Shown: positions 42,994 to 52,013 of the stretch, one piece after another
How the letters are laid out: every line of letters begins with the position of its first letter
How positions within the stretch are numbered: position 1 is the stretch's first letter
Assembly (NCBI GenBank): GCA_031253835.1
Contig: JAIRVP010000052.1
Location: 62,001-126,000, forward strand
Source: Burkholderia sp.
GTDB taxonomy: Bacteria; Pseudomonadota; Gammaproteobacteria; Burkholderiales; Burkholderiaceae
Direction: 5' to 3'
DNA: 64,000 nt
Position numbers and translations under genes: made by a program
Notes under the pieces: model-generated
The model's input: only the letters and a program-made list of their open reading frames with translations
The model's database searches: none
What the model was told of the DNA's origin: nothing

Positions 42994-43563
42994 GTGAATA
43001 TCGTTCAGACCATCGCCATCGTCGTTCCGTGGGCCGCATGGCTCGCCTACTGGATCGCCACGTCGCAGGGCGTGAAGACGACCGTGCGCAAGGAAGCCTC
43101 GCGCTCGCGCACGCTGCAGTCGATTCCGCTGATCGTCGGCGGCGCGCTGATCATCCTGCCCGATCCGTCGTGGCAGGCGCTCGTGCCGGACTGGCAGCGC
43201 TTCGGGCTGCAGGCGCAGTGCGGGCTCGCGGTGCTGGTGGCCGGCCTGCTGTTCTCGGTGTGGGCCCGGCTGCATCTCGGCACGAACTGGAGCGTGTCGG
43301 TCACGCTGAAGGAAGACCACGAGCTCGTCCGCACGGGGCCGTATGCGCTCGTGCGTCACCCGATCTACACGGGCTGCCTGATCGCGCTCGTCGGCGCCGC
43401 GCTGATCGGAGGCGAATGGCGCGGCGCGATCGGCGTGCTGCTCGTGTTCGCATCGCTCGCGTACAAGGTGCGCGTCGAGGAAAACTGGCTGACCGGGTAT
43501 TTCGGGCCGGCGTACGCGCAGTACCGCCGCGAAGTGGCGGCGCTGATTCCCGGCTTCTACTGA
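42994..43563 (+). CDS. Isoprenylcysteine carboxyl-methyltransferase (ICMT)-like membrane protein
   Basis: A 189-aa integral membrane methyltransferase of the ICMT/PEMT family, with about four or five membrane segments. The family S-adenosylmethionine site is visible as LVRTGPYALVRHPIYTG followed by a Glu-containing helix (KVRVEENWLTGYFG). ICMTs methylate carboxyl groups of lipidated proteins; bacterial relatives act on unknown lipids or quinone-like molecules. The start is GTG at 42994 after GAGGCAGG. It lies between rhlA and rhlB, 17 bp before rhlB, so it is almost certainly co-expressed with rhamnolipid synthesis. Methyl-esterification of the free carboxylate of HAA or rhamnolipid is an attractive but unproven role. 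Confidence 0.82.
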   Translation: MNIVQTIAIVVPWAAWLAYWIATSQGVKTTVRKEASRSRTLQSIPLIVGGALIILPDPSWQALVPDWQRFGLQAQCGLAVLVAGLLFSVWARLHLGTNWSVSVTLKEDHELVRTGPYALVRHPIYTGCLIALVGAALIGGEWRGAIGVLLVFASLAYKVRVEENWLTGYFGPAYAQYRREVAALIPGFY

Positions 43564-43580
43564 CCCCCGCGAGGCGCGCG

Positions 43581-44864
43581 ATGGCGAAGATGATCGTGAC
43601 CGCGATCGGCTCGGCGGGCGACGTGCATCCGCTGCTCGGCGTCGCGCGCACGCTCGCGGCGCGCGGTCACGACGTCGTGTTCTGCACGCACGCGCCGTTC
43701 GAGGCGGCCGTGCGCCGCTTCGGGTTCGCGTTCGTGCCGGTCGGCACCGCGGCCGAATACGACGCCGCGATGGAGAACCCGGCGCTGTGGGATCCGCGCA
43801 CGTCGTTCCGCACGCTGTGGCAGGTGATCGCGCCGACGCTGCGCGCGCATTACGACGCGCTGCATGCGCTGACCGATGCCGACACGGTGCTCGTCGGCAC
43901 GCTGTGGGCGTTCTCCGCGCGTTTCATGCAGGAGCTGCACGGCACGCCGTACGTGTCGGTGCAGGTGTCGCCGTCGACGCTGCTGTCCGCGCATGCGCCG
44001 CCGACGCACCCGCGCCTGACGATTCCCGCGCGCTGGCCGCTGCCGGTGAAGTCGGCGCTGATGACGCTGATCGAGCGCCAGGTGCTCGACCGCGTGTGCG
44101 GCCCCGCGCTCGACGCGGTGCGCCGCGATCTCGGGCTCGCACCCGCGCGTCGCGTGCTCGGCCGCTGGCTGCATTCGACCGACGGCGTGCTGTGCCTGTT
44201 TCCCGGCTGGTTCGCGCCGCCGCAGCCCGACTGGCCGTCGAACCATCTGCAAAGCGGTTTTCCGCTGTTCAACGATATTGCGACACCCGACGATGATGTG
44301 GCACTCGATGCGTTTCTCGCGGCCGGTGAGCCCCCGGTCGTGTTCACGGCCGGTTCGACACGCGTCGATCACGCGGCATACGCGCGCGCGGTGGCGGATG
44401 CGCTGCGCGCGACCGGCGCGCGCGGGATCCTGCTGACGCCGCACGATGCGGCGCCGGCCGATGATCGGCTGCTCGTGCGCCGCTTCGTGCCGATGCGCAC
44501 GCTGCTGCCGCGTTGCCGTGCGCTCGTGCATCACGGCGGGATCGGCACCGCGGCGCTCGCGTGCGAGGCCGGGATCGTGCAGGTCGTCACGCCGTTCGCG
44601 CACGACCAGTTCGACAACGCGCAACGCGTCGTCGCGAACGGCTGCGGCGTGCGCGTCGACGGCCCCGTCGACGGCGCGCGGCTCGGTGCGGCGCTCGCGC
44701 GCGTGCTCGCCGAACCGGCGTTCGCGGTGCAGGCGAAGCGCACGCGCGCGCTGCTCGCGGCCGCGCCGGACGGTTGCGATGCGGCCGCCGATTTCATCGA
44801 ACGCTTCGTGCCGACGCGCGGGCGGGCGGCCGCGCGGGCCGATCTCGCGGTGGCCGGCGCATGA
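43581..44864 (+). CDS. rhlB: RhlB: rhamnosyltransferase 1 catalytic subunit
   Basis: A 427-aa GT-B fold glycosyltransferase of family 1. It opens with MAKMIVTAIGSAGDVHPLLG and carries the nucleotide-sugar motif VHHGGIGTAALACEAG followed by PFAHDQFDNA. It adds L-rhamnose from dTDP-rhamnose to HAA, giving mono-rhamnolipid at the inner membrane. Its stop overlaps the ATG of the MFS gene by four bases. Unlike the P. aeruginosa rhlAB pair, a methyltransferase-like gene separates rhlA and rhlB here. Confidence 0.94.
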   Translation: MAKMIVTAIGSAGDVHPLLGVARTLAARGHDVVFCTHAPFEAAVRRFGFAFVPVGTAAEYDAAMENPALWDPRTSFRTLWQVIAPTLRAHYDALHALTDADTVLVGTLWAFSARFMQELHGTPYVSVQVSPSTLLSAHAPPTHPRLTIPARWPLPVKSALMTLIERQVLDRVCGPALDAVRRDLGLAPARRVLGRWLHSTDGVLCLFPGWFAPPQPDWPSNHLQSGFPLFNDIATPDDDVALDAFLAAGEPPVVFTAGSTRVDHAAYARAVADALRATGARGILLTPHDAAPADDRLLVRRFVPMRTLLPRCRALVHHGGIGTAALACEAGIVQVVTPFAHDQFDNAQRVVANGCGVRVDGPVDGARLGAALARVLAEPAFAVQAKRTRALLAAAPDGCDAAADFIERFVPTRGRAAARADLAVAGA

Positions 44865-46456
44865 GCACCGCATCGCCGCTTCACGACGGGCCCGTCGCGC
44901 CGTCCGCGTTCGACGCGCCGGCGCCCGCGCCGGCCGCGCAGCCGGTGCGCGGCATTCGGCTGGCGCTGCTGACGTTCGCGCTGTCGCTCGCGACCTTCAT
45001 CGAGGTGCTCGACTCGACCGTGACGAACGTCGCGGTGCCGGCGATCTCCGGCAGTCTCGGCGTCTCGAACAGCCAGGGCACGTGGGTGATCAGCTCGTAC
45101 TCGGTCGCGGCCGCGATCGCGGTGCCGCTGACGGGCTGGCTCGCGCGCCGCGTCGGCGAGCTGCGGCTGTTCGTCGGCGCGGTGCTGCTGTTCACGCTCA
45201 CGTCGCTGCTGTGCGGGCTCGCGCGCGACCTGCACGTGCTGGTGATCTGCCGCGCGCTGCAGGGGCTGTGCTCGGGGCCGATGGTGCCGCTGTCGCAGAC
45301 GATCCTGCTGCGCACGTTCCCGCCCGACAAGCGGACGATCGCGCTCGCGCTGTGGGCGATGACGGTGCTGCTCGCACCGATCTTCGGACCGGTGGTCGGC
45401 GGCTGGATCGTCGACAACTTCTCGTGGCCGTGGATCTTCCTGATCAATTTGCCGATCGGGCTGTTCTCGTTCGCGGTGTGCACCGCGATGCTGCGCCCCG
45501 ACGCGCAGCGCGGCGCGGCCGGCCCGGTCGACGTGCCGGGCATCGTGCTGCTCGTGATCGGCGTCGGCTCGCTGCAGGCGATGCTCGACCTCGGGCACGA
45601 CCGCGGCTGGTTCGGCTCGCCGCTGATCGTCACGCTTGCGGTGGTCGCGACGCTCGCGATCGTGTCGCTGCTGATCTGGGAGGCGGGCGAAGCGCATCCC
45701 GTCGTCGATCTCAGCCTGTTCCGCGACCGCACGTTCTCGTTCTGCGTGCTGATCATCTCGCTCGGGATGATGAGCTTCTCGGTGGTCGGCGTCGTGTTTC
45801 CGCTGTGGATGCAGGCCGTGATGGGCTACAACGCGTTTCATGCGGGGCTCGCGACCGCGTCGCTCGGCGTGCTCGCGCTCGTGTTCTCGATTCTCGTGGG
45901 GATCCACGCGCACCGCTTCGACGCGCGCGTGCTCGCGACGTTCGGCTTCCTCGTGTTCGCGGCCGTGCTCGCGTGGGACGCGCATTTCACGCTGAAGATG
46001 ACGTTCGCGCAGATCGCCGCGCCGGGGCTGATCCAGGGGATCGGGCTGCCGTGCTTCTTCATTCCGCTGACCGCCGCGACGCTGTCGCGCATTCCCGACG
46101 ACCGGCTCGCCGCCGCGTCGAGCCTGTCGAACTTCCTGCGCACGCTGTCCGCCGCGTTCGGCACCGCGATGAGCGTCACGCTGTGGGAAAACCGCGCGAC
46201 CTATCACTACGACGTCGTGTCGCAATCGGTCACGCACGCGTCGGCGAACACGCAGCGCTTCGTGCATTCGCTGAACGCGATGGGCGTGGACGGCGTGCGC
46301 GAACTGTCGACGCTGCACCAGGTCGTGATGCAGCAGGCATACATGATGGCGACCAACGACATGTTCTGGATGGCGAGCATGACGTGTCTCGCACTCGCGG
46401 CGATGATGTGGCTGACGCGGCCGAAGCGCGGTGCGGCCGCTTCGTTCGGGCATTGA
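44861..46456 (+). CDS. EmrB/QacA-type (DHA2) MFS exporter in the rhl operon
   Basis: A 531-aa, 14-segment drug:H+ antiporter of the DHA2 branch. Signatures include the segment-1 motif FIEVLDSTVTNVAVPAI, the motif-A region WLARRVGELRL, and motif C in segment 5 (LLAPIFGPVVGGWIVDNFSWPWIF). Together with the NodT-type and EmrA-type genes at the end of the operon it would form a tripartite pump across both membranes. The likely cargo is rhamnolipid. It is translationally coupled to rhlB. Confidence 0.92.
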   Translation: MSTASPLHDGPVAPSAFDAPAPAPAAQPVRGIRLALLTFALSLATFIEVLDSTVTNVAVPAISGSLGVSNSQGTWVISSYSVAAAIAVPLTGWLARRVGELRLFVGAVLLFTLTSLLCGLARDLHVLVICRALQGLCSGPMVPLSQTILLRTFPPDKRTIALALWAMTVLLAPIFGPVVGGWIVDNFSWPWIFLINLPIGLFSFAVCTAMLRPDAQRGAAGPVDVPGIVLLVIGVGSLQAMLDLGHDRGWFGSPLIVTLAVVATLAIVSLLIWEAGEAHPVVDLSLFRDRTFSFCVLIISLGMMSFSVVGVVFPLWMQAVMGYNAFHAGLATASLGVLALVFSILVGIHAHRFDARVLATFGFLVFAAVLAWDAHFTLKMTFAQIAAPGLIQGIGLPCFFIPLTAATLSRIPDDRLAAASSLSNFLRTLSAAFGTAMSVTLWENRATYHYDVVSQSVTHASANTQRFVHSLNAMGVDGVRELSTLHQVVMQQAYMMATNDMFWMASMTCLALAAMMWLTRPKRGAAASFGH

Positions 46457-46466
46457 GGAGAAGACC

Positions 46467-47405
46467 ATGACGACACTCGGCGCACTCGTGATCCTGTATC
46501 ACCCGAGCGATGCGCAGCTCGACGCGCTCCGCGCGTGGCGGCACGCGTGCGACGCGCTGCTCGTGGTCGACAACACGCCGCAGCCCGACGCGCGGGCGCG
46601 CGAGCTGTGCGACGGAGAGGGCATCGCGCTGCTGCATCACGGCAATCGCGGCGGGATCGCGGGCGCGTACAACGCGGGGCTCGCGGCGCTGTTTCGCGAC
46701 CGCATCGACGCCGTCGCGCTGTTCGACCAGGATTCGTCGGTGCCGGCCGCGTATTTCCCGGTGATGCGCGATGTCTGCGCGGGGCTCGCGGGGCGTGCGT
46801 TCCTGGCCGGCCCGCGCATCTTCGACGAGAACGCGCGCAGCTTCCTGCCCGAACTCTCTACCAACGGCATCGGGCTGCGCCGCCTGCGCATCGAGCCGGG
46901 CGCGCCGCTGCAGCGCTGCGCATTCCTGATCTCGTCGGGCTGCGTGGTGTCGCGCGACGCGTTCGACCTGCTCGGCCGCTTCGACGAGACGCTGTTCATC
47001 GATCACGTCGACACCGAATACAGCTTCCGCGCGCTGTCGCGCAACGTGCCGCTCTATGTCGTGCCGTCGCTGGTGCTGCCGCACCGGATCGGCGCGAAGC
47101 AGCGGCACGCGATCGGCCCTTTTGAAATGACGTCGATGAATCATTCGTGGCAACGGCGCTACTACAGCGCGCGCAATGCGGTGCAGCTCGGGATGCAGTA
47201 CGGGCTGCGCTTTCCGGTGGCGATCGTGCCGAACCTGCTGACCGTGTGGCAGGTCGTGCAGATCGCGCTCGTCGAGCGCGACAAGCGCGCGAAGCTGGCC
47301 GGCATCCTGTTCGGCGTCGCGGACGGCCTGTTCGGCCGGCTCGGCCCGCTCGAACGCACGCGGCCGCGCCTGGCCGCGCGTGCGCAGCGCGTTCAGCAGG
47401 GGTGA
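46467..47405 (+). CDS. rhlC: RhlC: rhamnosyltransferase 2
   Basis: A 312-aa GT2-family glycosyltransferase that adds a second rhamnose to mono-rhamnolipid. It shows the GT-A start LGALVILYHPSDAQL, the DNTPQP and HGNRGGIAGAYNAGL substrate region, the metal-site FDQDSS (DXD equivalent) and FIDHVDTEYSFR, a pattern shared with RhlC and dTDP-rhamnosyltransferases. The ATG at 46467 follows GAGGAG. In P. aeruginosa rhlC is unlinked from rhlAB; here it is in the same operon, as is typical for Burkholderia. Confidence 0.93.
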   Translation: MTTLGALVILYHPSDAQLDALRAWRHACDALLVVDNTPQPDARARELCDGEGIALLHHGNRGGIAGAYNAGLAALFRDRIDAVALFDQDSSVPAAYFPVMRDVCAGLAGRAFLAGPRIFDENARSFLPELSTNGIGLRRLRIEPGAPLQRCAFLISSGCVVSRDAFDLLGRFDETLFIDHVDTEYSFRALSRNVPLYVVPSLVLPHRIGAKQRHAIGPFEMTSMNHSWQRRYYSARNAVQLGMQYGLRFPVAIVPNLLTVWQVVQIALVERDKRAKLAGILFGVADGLFGRLGPLERTRPRLAARAQRVQQG

Positions 47406-47407
47406 CG

Positions 47408-49255
47408 ATGCGGCGTTTGACGAAAGCGGCGGGTTCGGCGCGTGGCGTGAAGGGCGGCTCGATGATCGCGGCGGCGGCCGTGCTGCTCGCGTTGGGCGGA
47501 TGCGTGCCGTCGGGCTTCCTGCCGTCGCTGTCGCTGCGTGCGCCGGCCGACGATGCGCTCGCGCACACGGTCGGCCCCGGCGCGGACGGCGCGTGGCCGG
47601 CACCGGACTGGGTGAAGCAGCTGCAGGATCCGCAGCTCGACGACCTGGTGGCCGATGCGTCGCAGAACAGTCCCGATGTGCAGGTCGCGCAGGCGCGGTT
47701 GCGGATCGCGCAGGCGCAGCTTCAGCAGTTCGATTCGCTGACCGGGTTGACGGGCACGGCCGGCGCGACGATCAGCCGCGCGCGGATGCCGAAGCCCGGC
47801 GACATCGCCGACGTGACGGCCGGCGGCTATCGCGTGCCGGTGCAGATCTTCGGCGATCCGAACGTCTCGCCGTCGTCGATCTTCGTCGGGCTGAACTACC
47901 AGCTCGACCTGTGGGGCAAGAACCGTGCGGCGACGAAGAGCCTGATGTCGTTGCGCGACGCGGCCGGCGTCGAGGCCGAACAGGTGCGGCTGACGCTCGC
48001 GGTCGCGATCGTCACCGTGTATTGCCAGCTCGACCAGACATACGCGGTGCGCGACCTGTTGCAGCAGAAGCTGAAGATCAGCCAGCGCGTGACGGCCGTG
48101 CTGCGCGAGCGCACCGCGCGCGGCCTCGACAACGCGTACGACGCGAGCGACGCGTCGATCAGGCGCAGCCGCCTGCTCGAACAGATCGCGCTGAACGACG
48201 AGCAGATCAAGCTCGCGCAACTGCAGCTCGGCGTGCTGTCGGGCCGCGGCCCCGAGCGCGGGCTCGCGCTGCAGCGGCCGCGCGTCGGCGCGTTCGCGGG
48301 CGGCGCGGTGCCCGCGCGGCTGCCGGCCGATCTCCTCGGCCGCCGGCCCGACATCGTCGCCGCGCGGCTGCGCGTCGAAGCCGCGTTCGCGAATGCCGAT
48401 TCGACGCGCGCGCAGTTCTATCCGGACGTGAACCTCGTCGCGCTCGGCGGCGTGTTCGCGCTGACGCCCGCGTCGCTGTTCTCGCGCGATTCGCTTGCGG
48501 GCTCGGTCGGCCCGGCGATCTCGCTGCCGATCTTCGATCGCGGCCGGCTGAAGGCGAAGCTCGGCGCGGATGTCGCGCAGGCCGACGTCGCGATCGGGCT
48601 GTACAACAAGACCGTCGACGACGCGCTCGGGCAGGTCGCGCAGCTCGTCACGTCGCTGCAGACGTCGCAGACGCTCGTCACGCAGCAGCAGGATGCCGTC
48701 GCGGCTGCGCAGAAGATCGTGCAGATCGCGGCCGACCGCCACCGGCGCGGCGTGCTGATGCAGAAGGATGTCGATGTCGCGGATCTCACGCTGATCGACG
48801 AGCGCACGCAGATGATCGCGTTGCTCGGCCGGCAGCGGACGCTGCGGGTCGGGCTGATCGGCGCACTCGGCGGCGGGTTCGATGCGGGCGCAACGGCGGC
48901 GCAAACGCAGACGCCGGCCGTGCATCGGGCGCGCAGCGGGGCGGCGAGGCGCGGCGCGCCGGCGGCGGTGGCGGCTGCGGCTGCGGCTGCGGCTTCCGCG
49001 GGCGCGAACCGGACTGCGGTGGCTGCACCGTCGAACGATGCGCGTGTTGGGAGTGCGGCCATGTCGCCGGTCGCGGCGATGGCGAGTGCCGTACCAGCGC
49101 CTGCTCCGGCGCCTGCACGGCGTGACGACACGTCGCCCCGCGGCACGCCTGTTCTCGCGCACACGGCAGCGACGATCGCGGCGCCGGCCCCGCCGGTCGC
49201 GCAGCCGATCCCCCTGTTCCAGCACGATCGACTGATCGTTACGCAAAGCGACTGA
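47408..49255 (+). CDS. NodT-family outer-membrane efflux lipoprotein with long C-terminal tail
   Basis: A 615-aa outer-membrane factor (TolC/OprM class). The lipobox is LALGGC; two OEP repeats follow (about residues 60-270 and 290-490) with the usual heptad helices and GRRPDIVAARLR signature. The normal domain ends near residue 494; the last 120 residues are an Ala/Pro-rich low-complexity tail, unusual for the family and possibly a periplasmic tether or a decayed extension. It begins two bases after the rhlC stop, and its stop overlaps the ATG of the adaptor (TGATG). It would supply the exit duct for the EmrAB-like pump. Confidence 0.92.
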   Translation: MRRLTKAAGSARGVKGGSMIAAAAVLLALGGCVPSGFLPSLSLRAPADDALAHTVGPGADGAWPAPDWVKQLQDPQLDDLVADASQNSPDVQVAQARLRIAQAQLQQFDSLTGLTGTAGATISRARMPKPGDIADVTAGGYRVPVQIFGDPNVSPSSIFVGLNYQLDLWGKNRAATKSLMSLRDAAGVEAEQVRLTLAVAIVTVYCQLDQTYAVRDLLQQKLKISQRVTAVLRERTARGLDNAYDASDASIRRSRLLEQIALNDEQIKLAQLQLGVLSGRGPERGLALQRPRVGAFAGGAVPARLPADLLGRRPDIVAARLRVEAAFANADSTRAQFYPDVNLVALGGVFALTPASLFSRDSLAGSVGPAISLPIFDRGRLKAKLGADVAQADVAIGLYNKTVDDALGQVAQLVTSLQTSQTLVTQQQDAVAAAQKIVQIAADRHRRGVLMQKDVDVADLTLIDERTQMIALLGRQRTLRVGLIGALGGGFDAGATAAQTQTPAVHRARSGAARRGAPAAVAAAAAAAASAGANRTAVAAPSNDARVGSAAMSPVAAMASAVPAPAPAPARRDDTSPRGTPVLAHTAATIAAPAPPVAQPIPLFQHDRLIVTQSD

Positions 49256-50445
49256 TGCACCACGACAACCTCCATACCGCCGCGCCGCCGGCCGCACAGA
49301 CCGACCCGGCACTCGATGCGCGCCGCGCGACGCGCCGCAAGCGCTTCACCATGTTTTTCGCGATCGTGCTGCTGGCCGCGATCGCGTGGATCGCGTACTG
49401 GCTGCTGAGCGACCGCTACTACGAAGACACCGACGACGCGTACGTCGCGGGCAGCATCGTGCAGGTCGCCGCGCAGATCCCGGGCGCCGTGACCGATGTG
49501 CTGGTGGCCGATACGCAGGCCGTGCGCGCCGGGCAGACGCTCGTGAAGCTCGACGACACCGAGGCGTCCGTCGCGTTCGCGCAGGCGAAGGCGCAGCTCG
49601 CTCAGGCCGTGCGGCAGGTCGCGAACGCGAAGATCTCGAACACGATGTACGTCGAGGCCGTGAATGCGCGGCGCGCCGACCTGTCGCTCGCGCAGCGCGC
49701 ACTCGTCGCGCGCTCGGGTGCGTCGGTCGAGATCGTCGCGCCCGAGGAGCTCGCGCGGGCGCGTGCGGCGGTGGCCGGCGCGCAGGCGAACCTCGCGGCC
49801 GCGCAGGCCCAGCTCGACGCGGCGCGCGCGCTCGGCAGCAAGCTGCCGATCGACGAAAGTCCGGCCGTCGTGCAGGCGGCCGCGCAGTTCAAGCTCGCGT
49901 ACCGGAACCTGAAGCGCACGACGATCGTCGCGCCCGTCGACGGCACGATCGGGCAGCGCTCCGTGCAGGTCGGCCAGCAGGTCGGGCCCGGCGTGCCGCT
50001 GATGTCGGTCGTGCAGCTCAACCGGCTGTGGATCGAGGCGAATTTCAAGGAAGGGCAGATCCGCCACATGCGCGTCGGCCAGCCGGTCGAGGTCGTGTCG
50101 GATCTCTACGGCTCGCGGATCGCCTATCGCGGCCGCGTGCAGGGCTTCTCGGCCGGCACGGGCAGCGCCTTCTCGATGCTGCCGTCGCAGAACGCGGCCG
50201 GCAACTGGATCAAGGTCGTGCAGCGCGTGCCGGTCGTGATCGCGCTCGATCCGCGCGATCTCGCCACGCATCCGCTGCGCGTCGGGCTGTCGATGCGCGC
50301 GACGGTCGATACGCACGACCGCAACGGCCATGCACTCGACAGCGAGCCGCCGACGCCGGCCGTCAGCACGCGCGTGCACGACGGCGTCGCGAGCGACGCG
50401 GAAGCGGCGGCCGCCGCGATCATCCGCGAGAATCAGGGCGGGTAA
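49255..50445 (+). CDS. EmrA/HlyD-type membrane-fusion adaptor
   Basis: A 396-aa periplasmic adaptor. One N-terminal membrane segment (FFAIVLLAAIAWIAYWLL), the signature YYEDTDDAYVAGSIVQV, a coiled-coil hairpin (about residues 100-210), a lipoyl/beta-barrel region (VDGTIGQRSVQVGQQVG; LWIEANFKEGQI) and a C-terminal segment. It links the MFS pump to the NodT-type duct. It is the last gene of the rhl operon. Confidence 0.93.
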   Translation: MHHDNLHTAAPPAAQTDPALDARRATRRKRFTMFFAIVLLAAIAWIAYWLLSDRYYEDTDDAYVAGSIVQVAAQIPGAVTDVLVADTQAVRAGQTLVKLDDTEASVAFAQAKAQLAQAVRQVANAKISNTMYVEAVNARRADLSLAQRALVARSGASVEIVAPEELARARAAVAGAQANLAAAQAQLDAARALGSKLPIDESPAVVQAAAQFKLAYRNLKRTTIVAPVDGTIGQRSVQVGQQVGPGVPLMSVVQLNRLWIEANFKEGQIRHMRVGQPVEVVSDLYGSRIAYRGRVQGFSAGTGSAFSMLPSQNAAGNWIKVVQRVPVVIALDPRDLATHPLRVGLSMRATVDTHDRNGHALDSEPPTPAVSTRVHDGVASDAEAAAAAIIRENQGG

Positions 50446-50558
50446 CGCCCGCCGGAGAAGGACAAGGCCGGCCGCGAGGGCCGGTCCGCCCCCCGCGCGT
50501 CCGTTCCGGACCGTCCCGTCGTTTCCCGTCCGACTTTCGTATTTCCGCCATCGATGTC

Positions 50559-50599
50559 GGCGCCGATCAAACGCATGTCGCGTTTGAGACATCGGCGCC
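50559..50599. promoter_or_regulatory. Large dyad upstream of fdhA
   Basis: GGCGCCGAT-CAAACGC and GCGTTTG-AGAC-ATCGGCGCC form two nested perfect inverted repeats (9 bp outer, 7 bp inner), the right arm carrying four extra bases. It lies 96-136 bases before the fdhA ATG. It may be an operator or a terminator-like structure for the rhl operon ending at 50445. Confidence 0.55.
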
Positions 50600-50694
50600 C
50601 CTGCCTCCGGGACTACTCTCGAACAGCACGTTGCGTGTGCGCCGCATGGGCCGGCGCGCCGCGGCGCCAGCCAACGAGACATGGAGACAATACG

Positions 50695-51891
50695 ATGAGC
50701 AGCAATCGAGGTGTCGTCTATCTTGGACCGGGCCAGGTCGAAGTCCAGAAAATCGATTATCCGAAGATGGTCGACCCGAGCGGCCGCGCGATCGGCCACG
50801 GCGTGATCCTGAAAGTGGTCAGCACGAACATCTGCGGTTCCGACCAGCACATGGTGCGCGGCCGCACGACCGCACCGGTCGGCCTCGTGCTCGGTCACGA
50901 GATCACCGGCGAAGTGGTCGAGGTGGGCCGCGATGTCGAGACGCTGAAGATCGGCGATCTCGTGTCGGTGCCGTTCAACGTCGCCTGCGGCCGCTGCGCG
51001 ATGTGCAAGGACACGCATACGGGCGTGTGCCTGAACGTGAACCCGTCGCGTGCCGGCGGCGCGTACGGCTACGTCGACATGGGCGGCTGGATCGGCGGCC
51101 AGGCCGAGTACGTGCTCGTGCCGTACGCCGATTTCAACCTGCTGAAATTCCCGGACCGCGACCAGGCAATGTCGAAGATCCGCGACCTGACCTGCCTGTC
51201 CGACATTCTGCCGACCGGTTATCACGGTGCGGTGAGCGCGGGCGTGAAGCCGGGCTCGACGGTCTATATCGCGGGCGCGGGCCCGGTCGGCATGGCTGCC
51301 GCCGCGTCGGCGCGCCTGCTCGGCGCGGCCGTGACGATCGTCGGCGACATGAACGCGGAACGCCTCGCCCATGCGCGGGCGATGGGCTTCGAGACGGTCG
51401 ACCTGTCGAAGGACGCGTCGCTCGGCGAGCAGATCGAACAGATCCTCGGCGTGCCCGAGATCGACTGCGCGGTCGACTGCGTCGGCTTCGAGGCGCACGG
51501 CCACGGTTCGTCGGGCCATTCGGAGGAAGCGCCCGCGACGGTGCTGAACTCGCTGATGGAAATCACGCGGCCGGCCGGCGCGATCGGCATCCCGGGCCTG
51601 TACGTGACGGACGATCCGGGCGCGAAGGACAAGGCCGCGCAGCACGGCAGCCTGAGCATCCGCTTCGGTCTCGGCTGGGCGAAGTCGCACTCGTTCTTCA
51701 CGGGCCAGACGCCGGTGCTGAAATACAACCGCAACCTGATGCAGGCGATCCTGTTCGACCGGCTGCCGATCGCGAAGATCGTCAACGTCGAAGTGATCTC
51801 GCTCGACCAGGCGCCGGAAGGCTACAAGAAGTTCGACGGCGGCGCGCCGCGCAAATTCGTCATCGACCCGCACGGGTTGCTGGCGGCCTGA
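50695..51891 (+). CDS. fdhA: Glutathione-independent formaldehyde dehydrogenase
   Basis: A 398-aa zinc-dependent medium-chain dehydrogenase with tightly bound NAD, oxidising formaldehyde to formate. Catalytic zinc ligands are in NICGSDQH (Cys) and GHEITG (His, Glu); the structural zinc is bound by CGRCAMCKDTHTGVC. The NAD site is AGAGPVGMAAAASA. The long insertion before the NAD fold (SSGHSEEAP region) matches the Pseudomonas putida-type enzyme. Formaldehyde is released when dimethylglycine and sarcosine are demethylated, which explains its place beside betaine catabolic genes. A hairpin terminator follows. Confidence 0.94.
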   Translation: MSSNRGVVYLGPGQVEVQKIDYPKMVDPSGRAIGHGVILKVVSTNICGSDQHMVRGRTTAPVGLVLGHEITGEVVEVGRDVETLKIGDLVSVPFNVACGRCAMCKDTHTGVCLNVNPSRAGGAYGYVDMGGWIGGQAEYVLVPYADFNLLKFPDRDQAMSKIRDLTCLSDILPTGYHGAVSAGVKPGSTVYIAGAGPVGMAAAASARLLGAAVTIVGDMNAERLAHARAMGFETVDLSKDASLGEQIEQILGVPEIDCAVDCVGFEAHGHGSSGHSEEAPATVLNSLMEITRPAGAIGIPGLYVTDDPGAKDKAAQHGSLSIRFGLGWAKSHSFFTGQTPVLKYNRNLMQAILFDRLPIAKIVNVEVISLDQAPEGYKKFDGGAPRKFVIDPHGLLAA

Positions 51892-51923
51892 TGCGCTAGC
51901 GTTCGTTCGCTATGCGCTGAACG

Positions 51924-51958
51924 AAACGGGCGGCTCCGGAAACGGGCCGCCCGTTTTG
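51924..51958 (+). terminator. Intrinsic terminator after fdhA
   Basis: AAACGGGCGGC and GCCGCCCGTTT form a perfect 11-bp stem around an 11-base loop, with TTTT at the 3' end. It begins 33 bases after the fdhA stop and faces the convergent zinc-ribbon gene. Confidence 0.8.
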
Positions 51959-52013
51959 GTTGCGGGTGGTTCTGAAAAACGAATCGTCGGATGGGAGGGC
52001 GCGAACGGCGCGC

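Noticed and set aside
48960..49010. Triplet repeat as a phase-variable tract
   Set aside because: The GCG/GCT runs encode Ala in frame and are imperfect; triplet changes would not switch the gene off.
48418..51873. Minus-strand open frame of 1151 codons across NodT-type, EmrA-type and fdhA genes
   Set aside because: It spans three well-supported genes on the other strand and crosses their boundaries, which a real gene would not do.
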